Notes: a model not told the origin generated them from the letters alone. 64,000 bases of DNA from Mucilaginibacter arboris (GCF_009754915.1 NZ_WPIK01000003.1:62001-126000); one strand, 5' to 3'. Numbered from the stretch's first letter, positions 27,911 through 37,057 are shown. Numbers and translations: made by a program.

Positions 27911-29695
27911 TTATGTATTAGCAGCAAAATGCAATGCAAGCAGTTTAGACCAGTGCATTTTATCCTGCAAAAAGCGTTGTGTAAAAGAAGCAACCGCAAG
28001 GTTTGTACTCGTATTTAACTTAACTGTAAGCGGATGTTGTTTAAGCCATTTTTGTAAAGGGAAAGAGAAACCCATTTTTTTTCTGTTCCAGATGGTTGCC
28101 GGCAATTGTTGCTGATAGCTGCGGACGAGTAAACCTTTAGCTAACTTTTTATCAAACCTTAAATTGCTGCTGATGCTGTTAACTGCAAGCAGAAATTCGG
28201 TATCTAAAAAAGGCATCCTTATTTCTATGCCGTGCTGCATGCTCATAGCATCGGTATCGCGCAGCAACTGGTTTTTCATGTAAAAATCCTGCTCTAAATT
28301 AGCAGCAAACAGCTCAGGGTTTGTTTCTGTAATTGCAGGGTATTTAAACTCACTAATTTTAGCCCATACTTCTTTTACCGGTATATTTAAGATAGCTGCT
28401 ATTTGATGCGGTGCAAAATAGCCACGCAAAGCAAGATAGTAGCCAACCTCGGAGCGGAGCGATAAATAGGCCAGTTTTTGATAAGCTTCTTTTGGAGATT
28501 GCTGAAACCACTTTAAAACACTTATTGATAATTGGCTTTCCATTTTTTTAAGCAAATGCATTCTTTTAAAAGATGGATAACCGCCAAATAGTTCATCTCC
28601 GCCTAAACCTGAAAGCACTGCTTTTAGCCCTTGTTTTTGAGCAAGCTTTGCTACCAGCCAGGTATTTATCCCATCGGCTGATGGTTGGTCCATTGCCTGT
28701 AAAATAGCTGTTGCCTGTTCGTTAAAATCTGCTGCTGTAATTTGTTGCTGCTGATGCCGGCTTCCCAGTTTTGTTGCCATGATCTGTTGAAACTTCGATT
28801 CATCATATCCTGCTTCTTCAAAAGTAAGCGATAAGGTATGTAAAGCCTTACCTTTTACTGCTGATGCTTCCAGGGCAATAATACCGGAATCAATTCCTCC
28901 GCTTAAAAAAACGCCAATCGGTGCATCTGCAATTAAATGCCGGTTTACGGCTTTGTGCAATTTTTGCTGCACCAGTTGTTCTGCTTCCTTCTGGTTGCAA
29001 ATTAATTGTACTGTTTTGGGTTGAAGATAGCTGCTGGTCCGATAAGTTTCCGCATCAATTTTCCACTCCAAGAAACTTCCTTTTGGCAGCATTAAAACCT
29101 GGTCTAAAATTGTGACAGGTTCGGGTATAAAACCAAATGCTAAAAAGAGTATTTTCCAGTCGGGCCGGTTCTGGCTAAAGCCGATTTCACGAAAAGCCCT
29201 GATTTCTGAAGCAAAAATCAGTTCTTTATTTTTAATATGATAATACAACGGTTTCATTCCGCTGCCATCCCTTACTAAAAAAACCTTTTGCAAACGTTTA
29301 TCATATAGGGCAAAAGCAAACATGCCGTTAAAACGATGGAAAGCATTTGTTCCCCAAGAAGCATATGCAACCAGGATAACTTCCGTATCAGATTTTGTTT
29401 TGAACTGGTAGCCAAGATTTTGCAACTCAGCTTTAAGTTCCAGGTAATTATAAATTTCGCCGTTAAAGGTAACCGTATAATTTTCCGTAATATCCTGCAT
29501 GGGCTGAGTGCCATCAGCAGAAAGGTCGATCAAGGCTAAACGGCGATGGCCAAAGCAGATACTGTTTTTATCAGCTAAAAATAATCCTTCGCCATCTGGC
29601 CCACCGTGTTGCATAGCAAGGCACATGCGGTTAACAAGTCGGCGTTTTTGATCTGCATGTGTATTTAAAGAAACCTGGCCTGCAATTCTGCACAT
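27911..29695 (-). CDS. asnB: Asparagine synthetase (glutamine-hydrolysing)
   Basis: A 594-residue two-domain enzyme. The N-terminal class II glutaminase starts with the nucleophile Cys2 (MCRIAGQVS) and GPDGEGLF, and the C-terminal ATP-pyrophosphatase domain has the SGGIDS loop in GVFLSGGIDSGIIALEAS (about residue 265). In polysaccharide loci such proteins often amidate sugar acids rather than make free asparagine; here that is inferred from position between the regulator and the glycosyltransferases. Dispersed motifs at 27982 and 28366 lie inside it. Confidence 0.92.
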   Translation of the reverse strand: MCRIAGQVSLNTHADQKRRLVNRMCLAMQHGGPDGEGLFLADKNSICFGHRRLALIDLSADGTQPMQDITENYTVTFNGEIYNYLELKAELQNLGYQFKTKSDTEVILVAYASWGTNAFHRFNGMFAFALYDKRLQKVFLVRDGSGMKPLYYHIKNKELIFASEIRAFREIGFSQNRPDWKILFLAFGFIPEPVTILDQVLMLPKGSFLEWKIDAETYRTSSYLQPKTVQLICNQKEAEQLVQQKLHKAVNRHLIADAPIGVFLSGGIDSGIIALEASAVKGKALHTLSLTFEEAGYDESKFQQIMATKLGSRHQQQQITAADFNEQATAILQAMDQPSADGINTWLVAKLAQKQGLKAVLSGLGGDELFGGYPSFKRMHLLKKMESQLSISVLKWFQQSPKEAYQKLAYLSLRSEVGYYLALRGYFAPHQIAAILNIPVKEVWAKISEFKYPAITETNPELFAANLEQDFYMKNQLLRDTDAMSMQHGIEIRMPFLDTEFLLAVNSISSNLRFDKKLAKGLLVRSYQQQLPATIWNRKKMGFSFPLQKWLKQHPLTVKLNTSTNLAVASFTQRFLQDKMHWSKLLALHFAANT

Positions 29696-29775
29696 ATAGC
29701 TGCTTACTTTATAAAGCTTCGCCCTTTCAGTTACATTTTATTATGCAACTAATTGGTTTTTAAAGAGAAAAAAGG

Positions 29776-30282
29776 CTACAGCCGATCTACCAGGGCAGAA
29801 GAGGCATTAACCAAAATAGATTGTCCCAGGTTCTCTAACCGTACAACCAATTGTTTTTGTGATTTATAACTCACCATCTCGCCCGATAGTCCTTTTAAGG
29901 GGCCAGCTTTAATCACTACTTTTTCTCCGGGGGCAATATGTTCTGCTGTAACTTCCAGGTCGATTTCGTTTGATAAAAGCAACTGTATTTCGTTAATCTG
30001 CTGGTCTGGCATGGCTGCAATCCTGCCAGCGTGATATAGAAAACGCACGATGCCTTTGGTCATTAAAACTTCTGTTTGCTGTTGCTGTGTAATCCGTACA
30101 AATAAATAAGATTGAAAGAGCGGTTCGGTTACCCATTTCTTGCGGTCGCTCCATTGTTTAAGTGTTTTTTGCAAGGGCAAATAAGATTCGACACCTTTTT
30201 TTTGCAGCAGTTCAAAAGCTTGTTTTTCGGCCCTCGAACGGGTATAAACGGGATACCATTTAGGTGATGCTTCTTTTAACAT
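29776..30282 (-). CDS. NusG-like specialised antiterminator (UpxY/RfaH type)
   Basis: A 168-residue NusG paralogue: NGN domain from KWYPVYTRSRAEKQAFELLQKKG, with the PLFQSYLFVRI strand, then a KOW motif in APGEKVVIKAGPLKGLSGEMV. Proteins of this type (UpxY, RfaH, LoaP) let RNA polymerase read through long surface-polysaccharide operons. Its place between the kinase and about 15 downstream genes fits that role. The frame is open to 30468, but that would overlap the kinase gene; the ATG at 30282 (MLKEASPKWYPVY) is chosen. Codons 2-5 are a dispersed motif. Confidence 0.9.
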   Translation of the reverse strand: MLKEASPKWYPVYTRSRAEKQAFELLQKKGVESYLPLQKTLKQWSDRKKWVTEPLFQSYLFVRITQQQQTEVLMTKGIVRFLYHAGRIAAMPDQQINEIQLLLSNEIDLEVTAEHIAPGEKVVIKAGPLKGLSGEMVSYKSQKQLVVRLENLGQSILVNASSALVDRL

Positions 30283-30304
30283 GGTTTTTTTTAGAATAGA
30301 AGTT

Positions 30305-32719
30305 TTAGTTAATCCAACGGCTGATTTTCCACCATTTGGGTGCAATATCATCCGAATAATAACCAGAACTTGCATAGCCATTATAATCTGTATAATAATA
30401 ACTTCCGGACTGGTCTTTTTTACCGGAAGTATAAATTCGGGAATGAAAGTTTTCCTCAGCATAAGCATTCAGGATAATAACGGTATTGTTTAAGCCGTAT
30501 TTACCAGAAAGCTGTTGTGGGATTTCGGCAGAGTAAAAAGAAGATTTTCCGGCACGGATTACAAAAATATTAATATCGCTCTGGCGGATAACCGGGATAG
30601 AATCAGAAACCAAACCAACCGGTGCAGTATCAATCATAATAATATCGTAGCTGGCTTTTAATTTTTCAATCAGCAGGTTCATATTTGGGTGATGCAATAG
30701 TTCCGACGGATTAGGCGGTACCGGACCGGAAGGTATAAAATCTATGTTCTCGTATTTGGTTTTAAAAATAATCTGTTCCATACCTATCTGGCCGGCCAAA
30801 AAGTTACTCAGACCCAACTGGTTGTCCTGCTGAAAAACATGGTGAAGCCTGGACCTGCGGAGATCTGCTGCAATCAGGATTACTTTTTTATCGATTAGCG
30901 CTAATGTACTGGATAAATTAACGGCAATAAAAGATTTGCCTTCGCCTGAAACTTCCGAAGTAATACAAATTACCTTGCTTTGCTTATCGGCAGCCATAAA
31001 ACTAAGGTTTGTCCGTACGGAACGAACAGATTCTGCAAAAACAGATTTAGGTTTAACCAATGATAAAATCTGGGTGTTGTTCTGGTCAAGCTTGTACGGA
31101 AACTTTCTGATCATACCAATTACCGGCACCTGTGTTATACTCTCTATTGTTTCTTTATCAAAAATATACGGATTTAGCATCCGTAACAATAAAATTAAAC
31201 CAGAACCAATGAACAGGCCAATTAAAATTGATTTTTGATAGATGCTGTTTGCATCAGGTGCAACCGGAATAAAATTAGGTTGTGCCTGTTCGATAATTGT
31301 AGCGCCGGCAAGGATAGAAGAGCGGCTGATCTGCGCTTCCAGTTTTTTTTCAGACAAAAAAGAATACACTTTATCGTTAATTTCAAAATCGCGTTTCAGG
31401 CTTACAATATCGCGTTCTGCTGTTGGTAATGCCGCCACCTGCTGGTTTGCCAACTGCAACTGGTTGTTTAAATAAGTAGTAGTTAGTTCAATGCGTTTAA
31501 CAGAAGCATTGATGTTGGCAAGCGCGGCATTACGTACTTCGGCCAACTGTTTATCAATTTCTGTTACCTGCTGCGATGCACTGGTATAAGTTCTAAGCAG
31601 GTCTGTTTTTTCTGAAAGCAACAGGTTGAAGCGTGTCAGCAGTCCGTTTAGCAGCGGGTCTACCGTTCCCTGCATATTTAAATTAAGGCTAACGGCATTT
31701 TTTTCGTTACTAATTTGTTGTTTCAGTTGGTTAATACCAATCAGTTGTATGTTTAATAAAGATTTTTGTGCTTCGGCATCCTGCACTTTACTGAGCATAA
31801 GTGTAGCAGAATTGCTGACATCAAAAACTTTTGAGCTCTTTTTATAAGCTTCCAAGGATTTTTCTGATGATTTTACCTGCTTGGAAAGATAATCGAGCTG
31901 GTTATCAATAAAAGTAATGATCTGGGAAGCCGAAAGCATTTTGCGGTTTCTGTCGAAATCCAGATATTCTTTCATAATAGCATTTAAAATATCCGATGCA
32001 AACTGTGGGTTAGAATCTGTTTCCTCTATGTTAATTACATTAGAATTTTTGATGGCCTCGCTGGTATTTAATCCGGCAGCTACACGCGGATAAAAATCTT
32101 CAGGCGAATTAAACCGGAAGAGGTAAACCGATTTTGGCTCAAAACGAACCTGGGAAGGATGCAGTAAAAAACTTGTTTTACCAATAATAATAGGTTGGTT
32201 ATAGGTAAAAATTGCCTTTATATCACGGTTATCAATTTTATAGCTGAGGCTGAACTTATCAGGATTTATGGCTTGAAAACTAATGAGTTCTTTGTAAAGT
32301 GTAGCACTATCTTCCTGCAAAATCTCGATGTCCAGCGGTTTGTCGGGATAAGTTTCATAGGTGCGGATGCGGCCAGCTATAAAAAAGCTGATTTTATAAT
32401 CCAGGTCTTTAACCGCATTAATAATCAGGCTTCGGCTTTTTATGACATAGCTTTCGCTTTGTACTTTATTAGTTGCGCGGTCTGCAGTGTTCATTACGCT
32501 TACCAGCTCAGAAATTTCCGATTTCTTTTCATCAAACTTCATTATCGCACTTGTAGCGTACGATTTTGGCGTGTACCACAAATACAATCGGCCAAGCAAA
32601 AAACAAAGCAGTACCGAAAAAGCAACCAGATACCACCTGCTTAAAATAACACGGAACAAACGCATATAATTAATGCTGTCATTCGGTTTTTGAGGATTGC
32701 TTGTATTAATTTCCTGCAT
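30305..32719 (-). CDS. Polysaccharide biosynthesis tyrosine autokinase (Wzc-like)
   Basis: An 804-residue co-polymerase/BY-kinase. A Wzz domain with a first membrane segment (LVAFSVLLCFLLGRLYLW, about residues 31-48) is followed by a long coiled region (300-450), a GNVR-like block, a second membrane segment (SILIGLFIGSGLILLLRM) and a cytoplasmic kinase domain: Walker A VSGEGKSFIAVN, Walker A' ILIAADLRRSRLH and Walker B IIMIDTAPVG. The C-terminus has a tyrosine cluster (SYYYTDYNGY, GYYSDD) for autophosphorylation. It should control chain length and export. No OPX (Wza) gene is next to it. Confidence 0.95.
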   Translation of the reverse strand: MQEINTSNPQKPNDSINYMRLFRVILSRWYLVAFSVLLCFLLGRLYLWYTPKSYATSAIMKFDEKKSEISELVSVMNTADRATNKVQSESYVIKSRSLIINAVKDLDYKISFFIAGRIRTYETYPDKPLDIEILQEDSATLYKELISFQAINPDKFSLSYKIDNRDIKAIFTYNQPIIIGKTSFLLHPSQVRFEPKSVYLFRFNSPEDFYPRVAAGLNTSEAIKNSNVINIEETDSNPQFASDILNAIMKEYLDFDRNRKMLSASQIITFIDNQLDYLSKQVKSSEKSLEAYKKSSKVFDVSNSATLMLSKVQDAEAQKSLLNIQLIGINQLKQQISNEKNAVSLNLNMQGTVDPLLNGLLTRFNLLLSEKTDLLRTYTSASQQVTEIDKQLAEVRNAALANINASVKRIELTTTYLNNQLQLANQQVAALPTAERDIVSLKRDFEINDKVYSFLSEKKLEAQISRSSILAGATIIEQAQPNFIPVAPDANSIYQKSILIGLFIGSGLILLLRMLNPYIFDKETIESITQVPVIGMIRKFPYKLDQNNTQILSLVKPKSVFAESVRSVRTNLSFMAADKQSKVICITSEVSGEGKSFIAVNLSSTLALIDKKVILIAADLRRSRLHHVFQQDNQLGLSNFLAGQIGMEQIIFKTKYENIDFIPSGPVPPNPSELLHHPNMNLLIEKLKASYDIIMIDTAPVGLVSDSIPVIRQSDINIFVIRAGKSSFYSAEIPQQLSGKYGLNNTVIILNAYAEENFHSRIYTSGKKDQSGSYYYTDYNGYASSGYYSDDIAPKWWKISRWIN

Positions 32720-32725
32720 CGTATT

Positions 32726-32956
32726 TTAAGTAAGAATATTAATAGAAAATGCAGTATTTGAACATGCCAAAACAGGCTGTAAATTATCTGAAAGCTTTTT
32801 TAAAGAATTAGTTTGTAGGAAACTAACAGGCAGCAGGTTTAAATGCTGCTTTACCAGCTTGTAGCTATTGTTTAATTTGGCCAACCGCACTTTATCAATA
32901 TATAAAATCTGTATTGCTTTTTCTGTTAATCTGCCTGCTTCTCCAATCATATCCAC
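32726..32956 (-). CDS. Small hypothetical protein
   Basis: A 76-residue frame with no recognised domain, beginning MDMIGEAGRLTEKAIQILYIDKVRLAKL. It ends 6 nt before the kinase start and overlaps the upstream ORF by 10 nt, the kind of coupling seen for real genes in this cluster. Composition is soluble and helix-prone at the start. It could be spurious. Confidence 0.45.
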   Translation of the reverse strand: MDMIGEAGRLTEKAIQILYIDKVRLAKLNNSYKLVKQHLNLLPVSFLQTNSLKKLSDNLQPVLACSNTAFSINILT

Positions 32957-33291
32957 AGATTTGTTTTATCTTTTAACAATAAGTAATTTCCTTTTCTACG
33001 TGCTTTGCCTAAAACGGTTACCTTTTGATTAATAATTTTAAGAGTGATTGCTGTTCTTGCTAATAAAACCTTTTTGCACTGGTTTTTAACTTTTTGTTGC
33101 AGCAACCGTATTTGGATTGGCCATGAAACAGACAAACTCTTAGCTGTAGATTTTATATTTTGCAGGTTTTGCGTTAAGCATCTATCTTCCGCAAAAATTT
33201 TACAAGCACAATTTAATGTACGTCGTATAGTATTAAATAATTTAAGCTGAAGACAAGCAACTAAAAAAAACAGTGCTAAAAGAAGCATCAA
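32947..33291 (-). CDS. Small hypothetical membrane-anchored protein
   Basis: A 114-residue frame with one N-terminal hydrophobic segment (LLLALFFLVACLQL) followed by a very basic, Lys/Arg-rich region and an all-beta-looking C-terminus (LLARTAITLKIINQKVTVLGKARRKGNYLLL). No family recognised. The first codons are encoded by a GCAC-type dispersed motif (33277-33289), so the start or the whole ORF may be accidental. If real, it is the promoter-proximal gene of the polysaccharide operon. Confidence 0.45.
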   Translation of the reverse strand: MMLLLALFFLVACLQLKLFNTIRRTLNCACKIFAEDRCLTQNLQNIKSTAKSLSVSWPIQIRLLQQKVKNQCKKVLLARTAITLKIINQKVTVLGKARRKGNYLLLKDKTNLWI

Positions 33292-33356
33292 GCTAAAAGG
33301 TTAATTAAATTTTACTTTTTATAATAGTTGGTTAAACTATTAGTTAATATTCGGAA

Positions 33357-33370
33357 TGTCAAATATGACA
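33357..33370. promoter_or_regulatory. Palindrome TGTCA-N4-TGACA in the divergent promoter region
   Basis: A perfect 5-bp inverted repeat with AATA between the arms lies in the roughly 110-nt gap between the minus-strand polysaccharide run and the plus-strand glycosyltransferase. Position and symmetry suit an operator for a dimeric regulator controlling both directions. No regulator gene is adjacent. Confidence 0.4.
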
Positions 33371-33403
33371 AATAATATTCTTTTTGCATGCATAATATAA
33401 GTG

Positions 33404-34141
33404 ATGAAGATTTCTGTTATAACCGTGTGTTACAATGCCGTTTCTACAATAGAATCTTCTATTCTTTCGTTGCTTGAACAGGATTATGAAGATGTTGAAT
33501 ACATTGTAATAGATGGCGGATCTGCTGATGGTACAGTTGGTGTTATCAATCGTTATTTATCGCACATTTCCTATTTCAGTTCGGAACCGGATAATGGAAT
33601 TTATGATGCCTTAAACAAGGGGATTGAACATGCCACCGGTGATGTAATCGGCATTCTTCATGCTAATGATTGCTTTGCTTCACAAAATGTGTTAAGCACA
33701 ATTGCACAGGTTTTCCAGTCAAAAGATGTAGATGCTGTTTATAGCGATTTAATTTTCTATAATGATAAAGGCGAGACGGTTAGAAAATGGAAATCAGCAA
33801 CAAGTAAGCGCCTGCTTTTGGAACTCGGTTGGATGCCACCACACCCTACTTTGTTTATAAAGAAAAAAATTTATGATCAATACGGAAATTATCGGCTTGA
33901 TTTCGGCACGGCAGCAGATTATGAACTGATACTTAGGTTCTTTTATCGGTATAGAATAAAAACCGGCTATGTTAACCTGGTTTTTGTAAAAATGTTAACT
34001 GGCGGATTAAGTAACAAAAGTATTTTAAGCCACGTAAGAGGAAACATCAACGACTTTAAAGCAATGAAAAAGCATGGTTTACATGCTCCTTTTATCGCTG
34101 TTTTTTTAAAGCCGTTGCAAAAGTTAATCCAATATTTATAA
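33404..34141 (+). CDS. Glycosyltransferase family 2
   Basis: A 245-residue WcaA-like GT2: MKISVITVCYNAVSTIESSI, EYIVIDGGSADGTVGVI, GIYDALNKGIEHATGDVIGILHANDCF, and the C-terminal acceptor block LGWMPPHPTLFIKKKIYDQYG. A GTG three bases earlier (33401) is also in frame, but the ATG is preferred. It is divergent from the main cluster and 57 nt upstream of the WecA-like gene. Confidence 0.88.
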   Translation: MKISVITVCYNAVSTIESSILSLLEQDYEDVEYIVIDGGSADGTVGVINRYLSHISYFSSEPDNGIYDALNKGIEHATGDVIGILHANDCFASQNVLSTIAQVFQSKDVDAVYSDLIFYNDKGETVRKWKSATSKRLLLELGWMPPHPTLFIKKKIYDQYGNYRLDFGTAADYELILRFFYRYRIKTGYVNLVFVKMLTGGLSNKSILSHVRGNINDFKAMKKHGLHAPFIAVFLKPLQKLIQYL

Positions 34142-34198
34142 TTTATATTAATTTAAAGTTAAATTTTTATAGCTTTAAATAATATTAAATAAAGTATT

Positions 34199-35278
34199 AT
34201 GTTTCCATTTATCTATTATCTTACAGTTACTGGTGTTTCTATTTTGTTGGTACTAATTATTTTACCTTCAGTTATCCACATTGCACGACAAAACAATTTA
34301 TTTGATGATCATTCTGTTGACCGGAAAGAACACGGATACGGAATTCCACGCTTAGGCGGAGTTGCATTTTACATCAGTATTGTTTTAGCATCATTATTAA
34401 TAGCCAAAAACGGAACAGGGCTTCCTTTTTATGAACTCTATGCAGCAAGTATTATTTTATTTGCAATCGGTATTAAAGATGATTTATCTGGCGTGCATTG
34501 CCATACAAAACTGGCCGTTCAGGCATTGGTTTCTTATATTCTTACTGTTCCCGGTAACATCCGCATCACCAATTTGCATGGTATTTTTAATGTTTATCAA
34601 CTTGGCTATCTGCCAAGTGTTATTATTTCTATGCTGGTTATTATATTCATCATCAATTCTTTTAACCTGATTGATGGCATCGACGGACTTGCAGGAACGC
34701 TGGGCGTAATTGCTTCCTGCGCATTTGGCTTTTACTTTATGGTTGCCGGCCAAACCCAGTTAGCTGCCCTTGCTTTTTCTACTGGCGGTTCGCTTATTGC
34801 TTTTTTGGCTTACAACTATTCGCCGGCAAGGATTTTTATGGGCGATGCAGGTTCCTTGTTTATCGGAATGCTCTGTGCTGTTTTTGCCATCAAATTTATA
34901 TCGATAAACGAAGTATCGACTGTTTACAACCTGCCCGCTGCTCCTGCATTTGCGGCTGCCGTGCTGATTGTTCCTGCATTTGATACTTGCAGTGTAGTTA
35001 TTACCCGTATTTACAACAAAAAATCTCCTTTTAAGCCAGATCGTAACCACATCCACCACCGGATGCTGCTTTTAGGTTTAACACATCTGCAAACAACATT
35101 TATATTAGGCATTGTAACCCTTTTATTTATTGGTTTGGCACTAGTATTTAAACAGGAAGACAATGCTTTGTTACTGCTCCTTTTTGTGGCTATATTACTT
35201 TTGATGAATGGCTTATTAAACCACCTGCTGAGCGCAAAAAGCAAACAAGTATTCCAGGTTGGCAATTTAATAGGCTAA
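34199..35278 (+). CDS. WecA/TagO-like undecaprenyl-phosphate sugar-1-phosphate transferase
   Basis: A 359-residue polytopic membrane protein of the MraY/WecA superfamily with about ten or eleven helices. The catalytic landmarks are present: DD in KDDLSG, NLIDGIDGLAG, GDAGSLFIGM and the HIHHR loop (RNHIHHRML). It should load the first sugar phosphate onto undecaprenyl phosphate, making it the probable initiating enzyme for the neighbouring cluster. HIHHR distinguishes WecA/TagO from MraY. Confidence 0.9.
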   Translation: MFPFIYYLTVTGVSILLVLIILPSVIHIARQNNLFDDHSVDRKEHGYGIPRLGGVAFYISIVLASLLIAKNGTGLPFYELYAASIILFAIGIKDDLSGVHCHTKLAVQALVSYILTVPGNIRITNLHGIFNVYQLGYLPSVIISMLVIIFIINSFNLIDGIDGLAGTLGVIASCAFGFYFMVAGQTQLAALAFSTGGSLIAFLAYNYSPARIFMGDAGSLFIGMLCAVFAIKFISINEVSTVYNLPAAPAFAAAVLIVPAFDTCSVVITRIYNKKSPFKPDRNHIHHRMLLLGLTHLQTTFILGIVTLLFIGLALVFKQEDNALLLLLFVAILLLMNGLLNHLLSAKSKQVFQVGNLIG

Positions 35279-35298
35279 CGTTTCGTTGCATCTTTTAA

Positions 35299-35306
35299 TA
35301 ACTTTG
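35299..35306 (+). promoter_or_regulatory. -7 box TAACTTTG upstream of gap
   Basis: TAACTTTG fits the TAnnTTTG consensus and lies 20 bases before the gap ATG. The -33 element is not clear. Confidence 0.45.
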
Positions 35307-35325
35307 TTCTTCAATAATTAAGAAC

Positions 35326-36330
35326 ATGAAGATTGCTGTAAACGGTTTTGGCCGTATCGGACGTATTTTTTTAAGAAACATATTACTTCGGCCGGATATA
35401 GAAGTTGTTGCTATAAATGATCTGGGAGATACCAAAACCCTTGCCCATTTATTTAAGTATGATTCTGTTCACCGCGGTTTTAAAGGAGAAGTTACTTCGG
35501 ATGAAAACTATCTCATCATCAACCACAAACCAATTCGTGTTTTCAGGGAAGCAGATCCATCGCAATTGCCCTGGAAAGAACTGGAAATTGATCTGGTAAT
35601 CGAATCGACCGGAAAGTTTATAACAGAGGCAAAAGCTTCTTTGCATTTAAAAGCAGGGGCAAAACAGGTAATTATATCAGCGCCATCTCCCGATAAAAAT
35701 ATTCCATTCGTAGTTTTAGGCGTTAATGATGATTCGGTGGATTTGAGTTCACCAATCCTGTCCAACGCTTCCTGCACCACCAATAATGTTGCTCCTTTAG
35801 TTAAAATTTTGGATGATAATTGGGAAATAGAAGACGGTTATATTACCACCGTACATTCCATGACCAGCGACCAGAACCTGCACGATGCCCCGCACAAAGA
35901 CCTCCGGCGTGCCCGGGCCGCATCAAGTTCCATCATTCCAACCACAACTGGTGCAGCCAAAGCTATTACCAATGTTTTTCCGCATTTAGAAGGCAGGTTA
36001 GGCGGGGCGGGAATCCGTGTGCCTGTACTTAACGGTTCGCTAACAGATTTTACCTGTACCTTAAAACATCCGGCTACGGTAAAAGAAATTAACGAAGTAT
36101 TTTTAAAAGCGTCGCAAGGTTTCCTTAAAAATATTTTGGAATACACAGAAGACCCGATTGTTTCTGTAGATATTTTGGATAATCCGCACAGTTGCATTTT
36201 TGATGCGCAGCTAACTTCGGTTGTAGGCAGTTTGGTTAAAGTAGTTGGCTGGTACGATAACGAAATGGGTTACTCCAGCCGCTTAACAGATCTGGTAGCA
36301 AAAATTGCCTTGCTAAAAGAAGTATATTGA
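35326..36330 (+). CDS. gap: Type I glyceraldehyde-3-phosphate dehydrogenase
   Basis: A 334-residue glycolytic enzyme. The Rossmann start is MKIAVNGFGRIGRIFLRN. The catalytic cysteine lies in SNASCTTNNVAPLVKIL (about residue 149) and the phosphate-site loop in HSMTSDQNLHDAPHKDLRRARAA. The C-terminal WYDNEMGYSSRL is intact. Its last codons (LLKEVY) and stop are encoded by a dispersed motif (36314-36325). pgk lies 1.3 kb downstream on the same strand. Confidence 0.97.
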   Translation: MKIAVNGFGRIGRIFLRNILLRPDIEVVAINDLGDTKTLAHLFKYDSVHRGFKGEVTSDENYLIINHKPIRVFREADPSQLPWKELEIDLVIESTGKFITEAKASLHLKAGAKQVIISAPSPDKNIPFVVLGVNDDSVDLSSPILSNASCTTNNVAPLVKILDDNWEIEDGYITTVHSMTSDQNLHDAPHKDLRRARAASSSIIPTTTGAAKAITNVFPHLEGRLGGAGIRVPVLNGSLTDFTCTLKHPATVKEINEVFLKASQGFLKNILEYTEDPIVSVDILDNPHSCIFDAQLTSVVGSLVKVVGWYDNEMGYSSRLTDLVAKIALLKEVY

Positions 36331-36444
36331 GTAAACCTACATCCATAAAAACCAGAAAAGCGGAATTAACCGCTCTCCTGGAATCACCACAAAAAAAAGG
36401 ACTGTTTGTAAAATTTAGGTTTATAATTGGTTGGGAAGGATAAT

Positions 36445-36810
36445 TTATAACACAAGTTTTAGGGATGTTTGCGGATAGCTTTTAAACCGGAATTCTTGAT
36501 TTTGCACAGGCGCTTCTTTTTGAATATGCAGTTTGTAATACGCCATTCCTTTGGTAGTAATTGATGCGGTTAAGCTTAAATATTTAGTATCGCTTGCTTT
36601 TTTTGCATCGATAAAAAGAGCAACATCTCCGTGCAGTTCGATCAAGCCTTTGTAATACAGTTCCTCTAAAACCACAAATTTAAACCTGCTGAAAAATAAA
36701 GAAATACTTAAAATCAGGTATGGCCTTAAAATATCGGTACTGCGGGAAGGGACCGGATTGTTAACAATCATTTTGATGATTTTATGGCGTAAAGAAGTGA
36801 AGTTAAACAT
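36445..36810 (-). CDS. Hypothetical protein, possible winged-helix fold
   Basis: A 121-residue frame: MFNFTSLRHKIIKMIVNNPVP at the start, then a segment FVVLEELYYKGLIELHGDVALFID and SITTKGMAYYKLHI that reads like the recognition helix and wing of a small winged-helix domain. No family recognised with confidence. It is transcribed against gap and stands alone between repeats. Confidence 0.55.
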   Translation of the reverse strand: MFNFTSLRHKIIKMIVNNPVPSRSTDILRPYLILSISLFFSRFKFVVLEELYYKGLIELHGDVALFIDAKKASDTKYLSLTASITTKGMAYYKLHIQKEAPVQNQEFRFKSYPQTSLKLVL

Positions 36811-36889
36811 GACTGTATTGATTATTGATTTGTTAATCTATAGCCAATAAAAATGCCAGGTAAAACTTCTCGCAATTGCAAAAGCCACA

Positions 36890-37009
36890 ATGCTTCTTTT
36901 ACCGGGTAAAAATTGATACCAATATGCCTTTTCCTGTTCCCAAAGTTTTTCGTTAAAGTAAATAGATGTTAAACCTTATATTTGGATTTTTTAGCTGTAA
37001 AAGAAGCAT
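36890..37009. repeat. Paired dispersed motifs bracketing the GNAT upstream region
   Basis: ATGCTTCTTTTACC at 36890 faces TAAAAGAAGCAT at 36998-37009, a 120-base bracketed element like those at 9949 and 56049 but with an unrelated interior. It ends 48 bases before the GNAT start, so it probably contains or abuts that promoter. Confidence 0.6.
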
Positions 37010-37057
37010 TTTTGAACTTAAACCGAAGCTGAAAATCAAGGAAAATAAACTAACAAA

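Noticed and set aside
30283-30468. Longer start for the NusG-like gene
   Set aside because: It would overlap the kinase gene by 164 bases and adds no NusG similarity; MLKEASPKW at 30282 fits the family.
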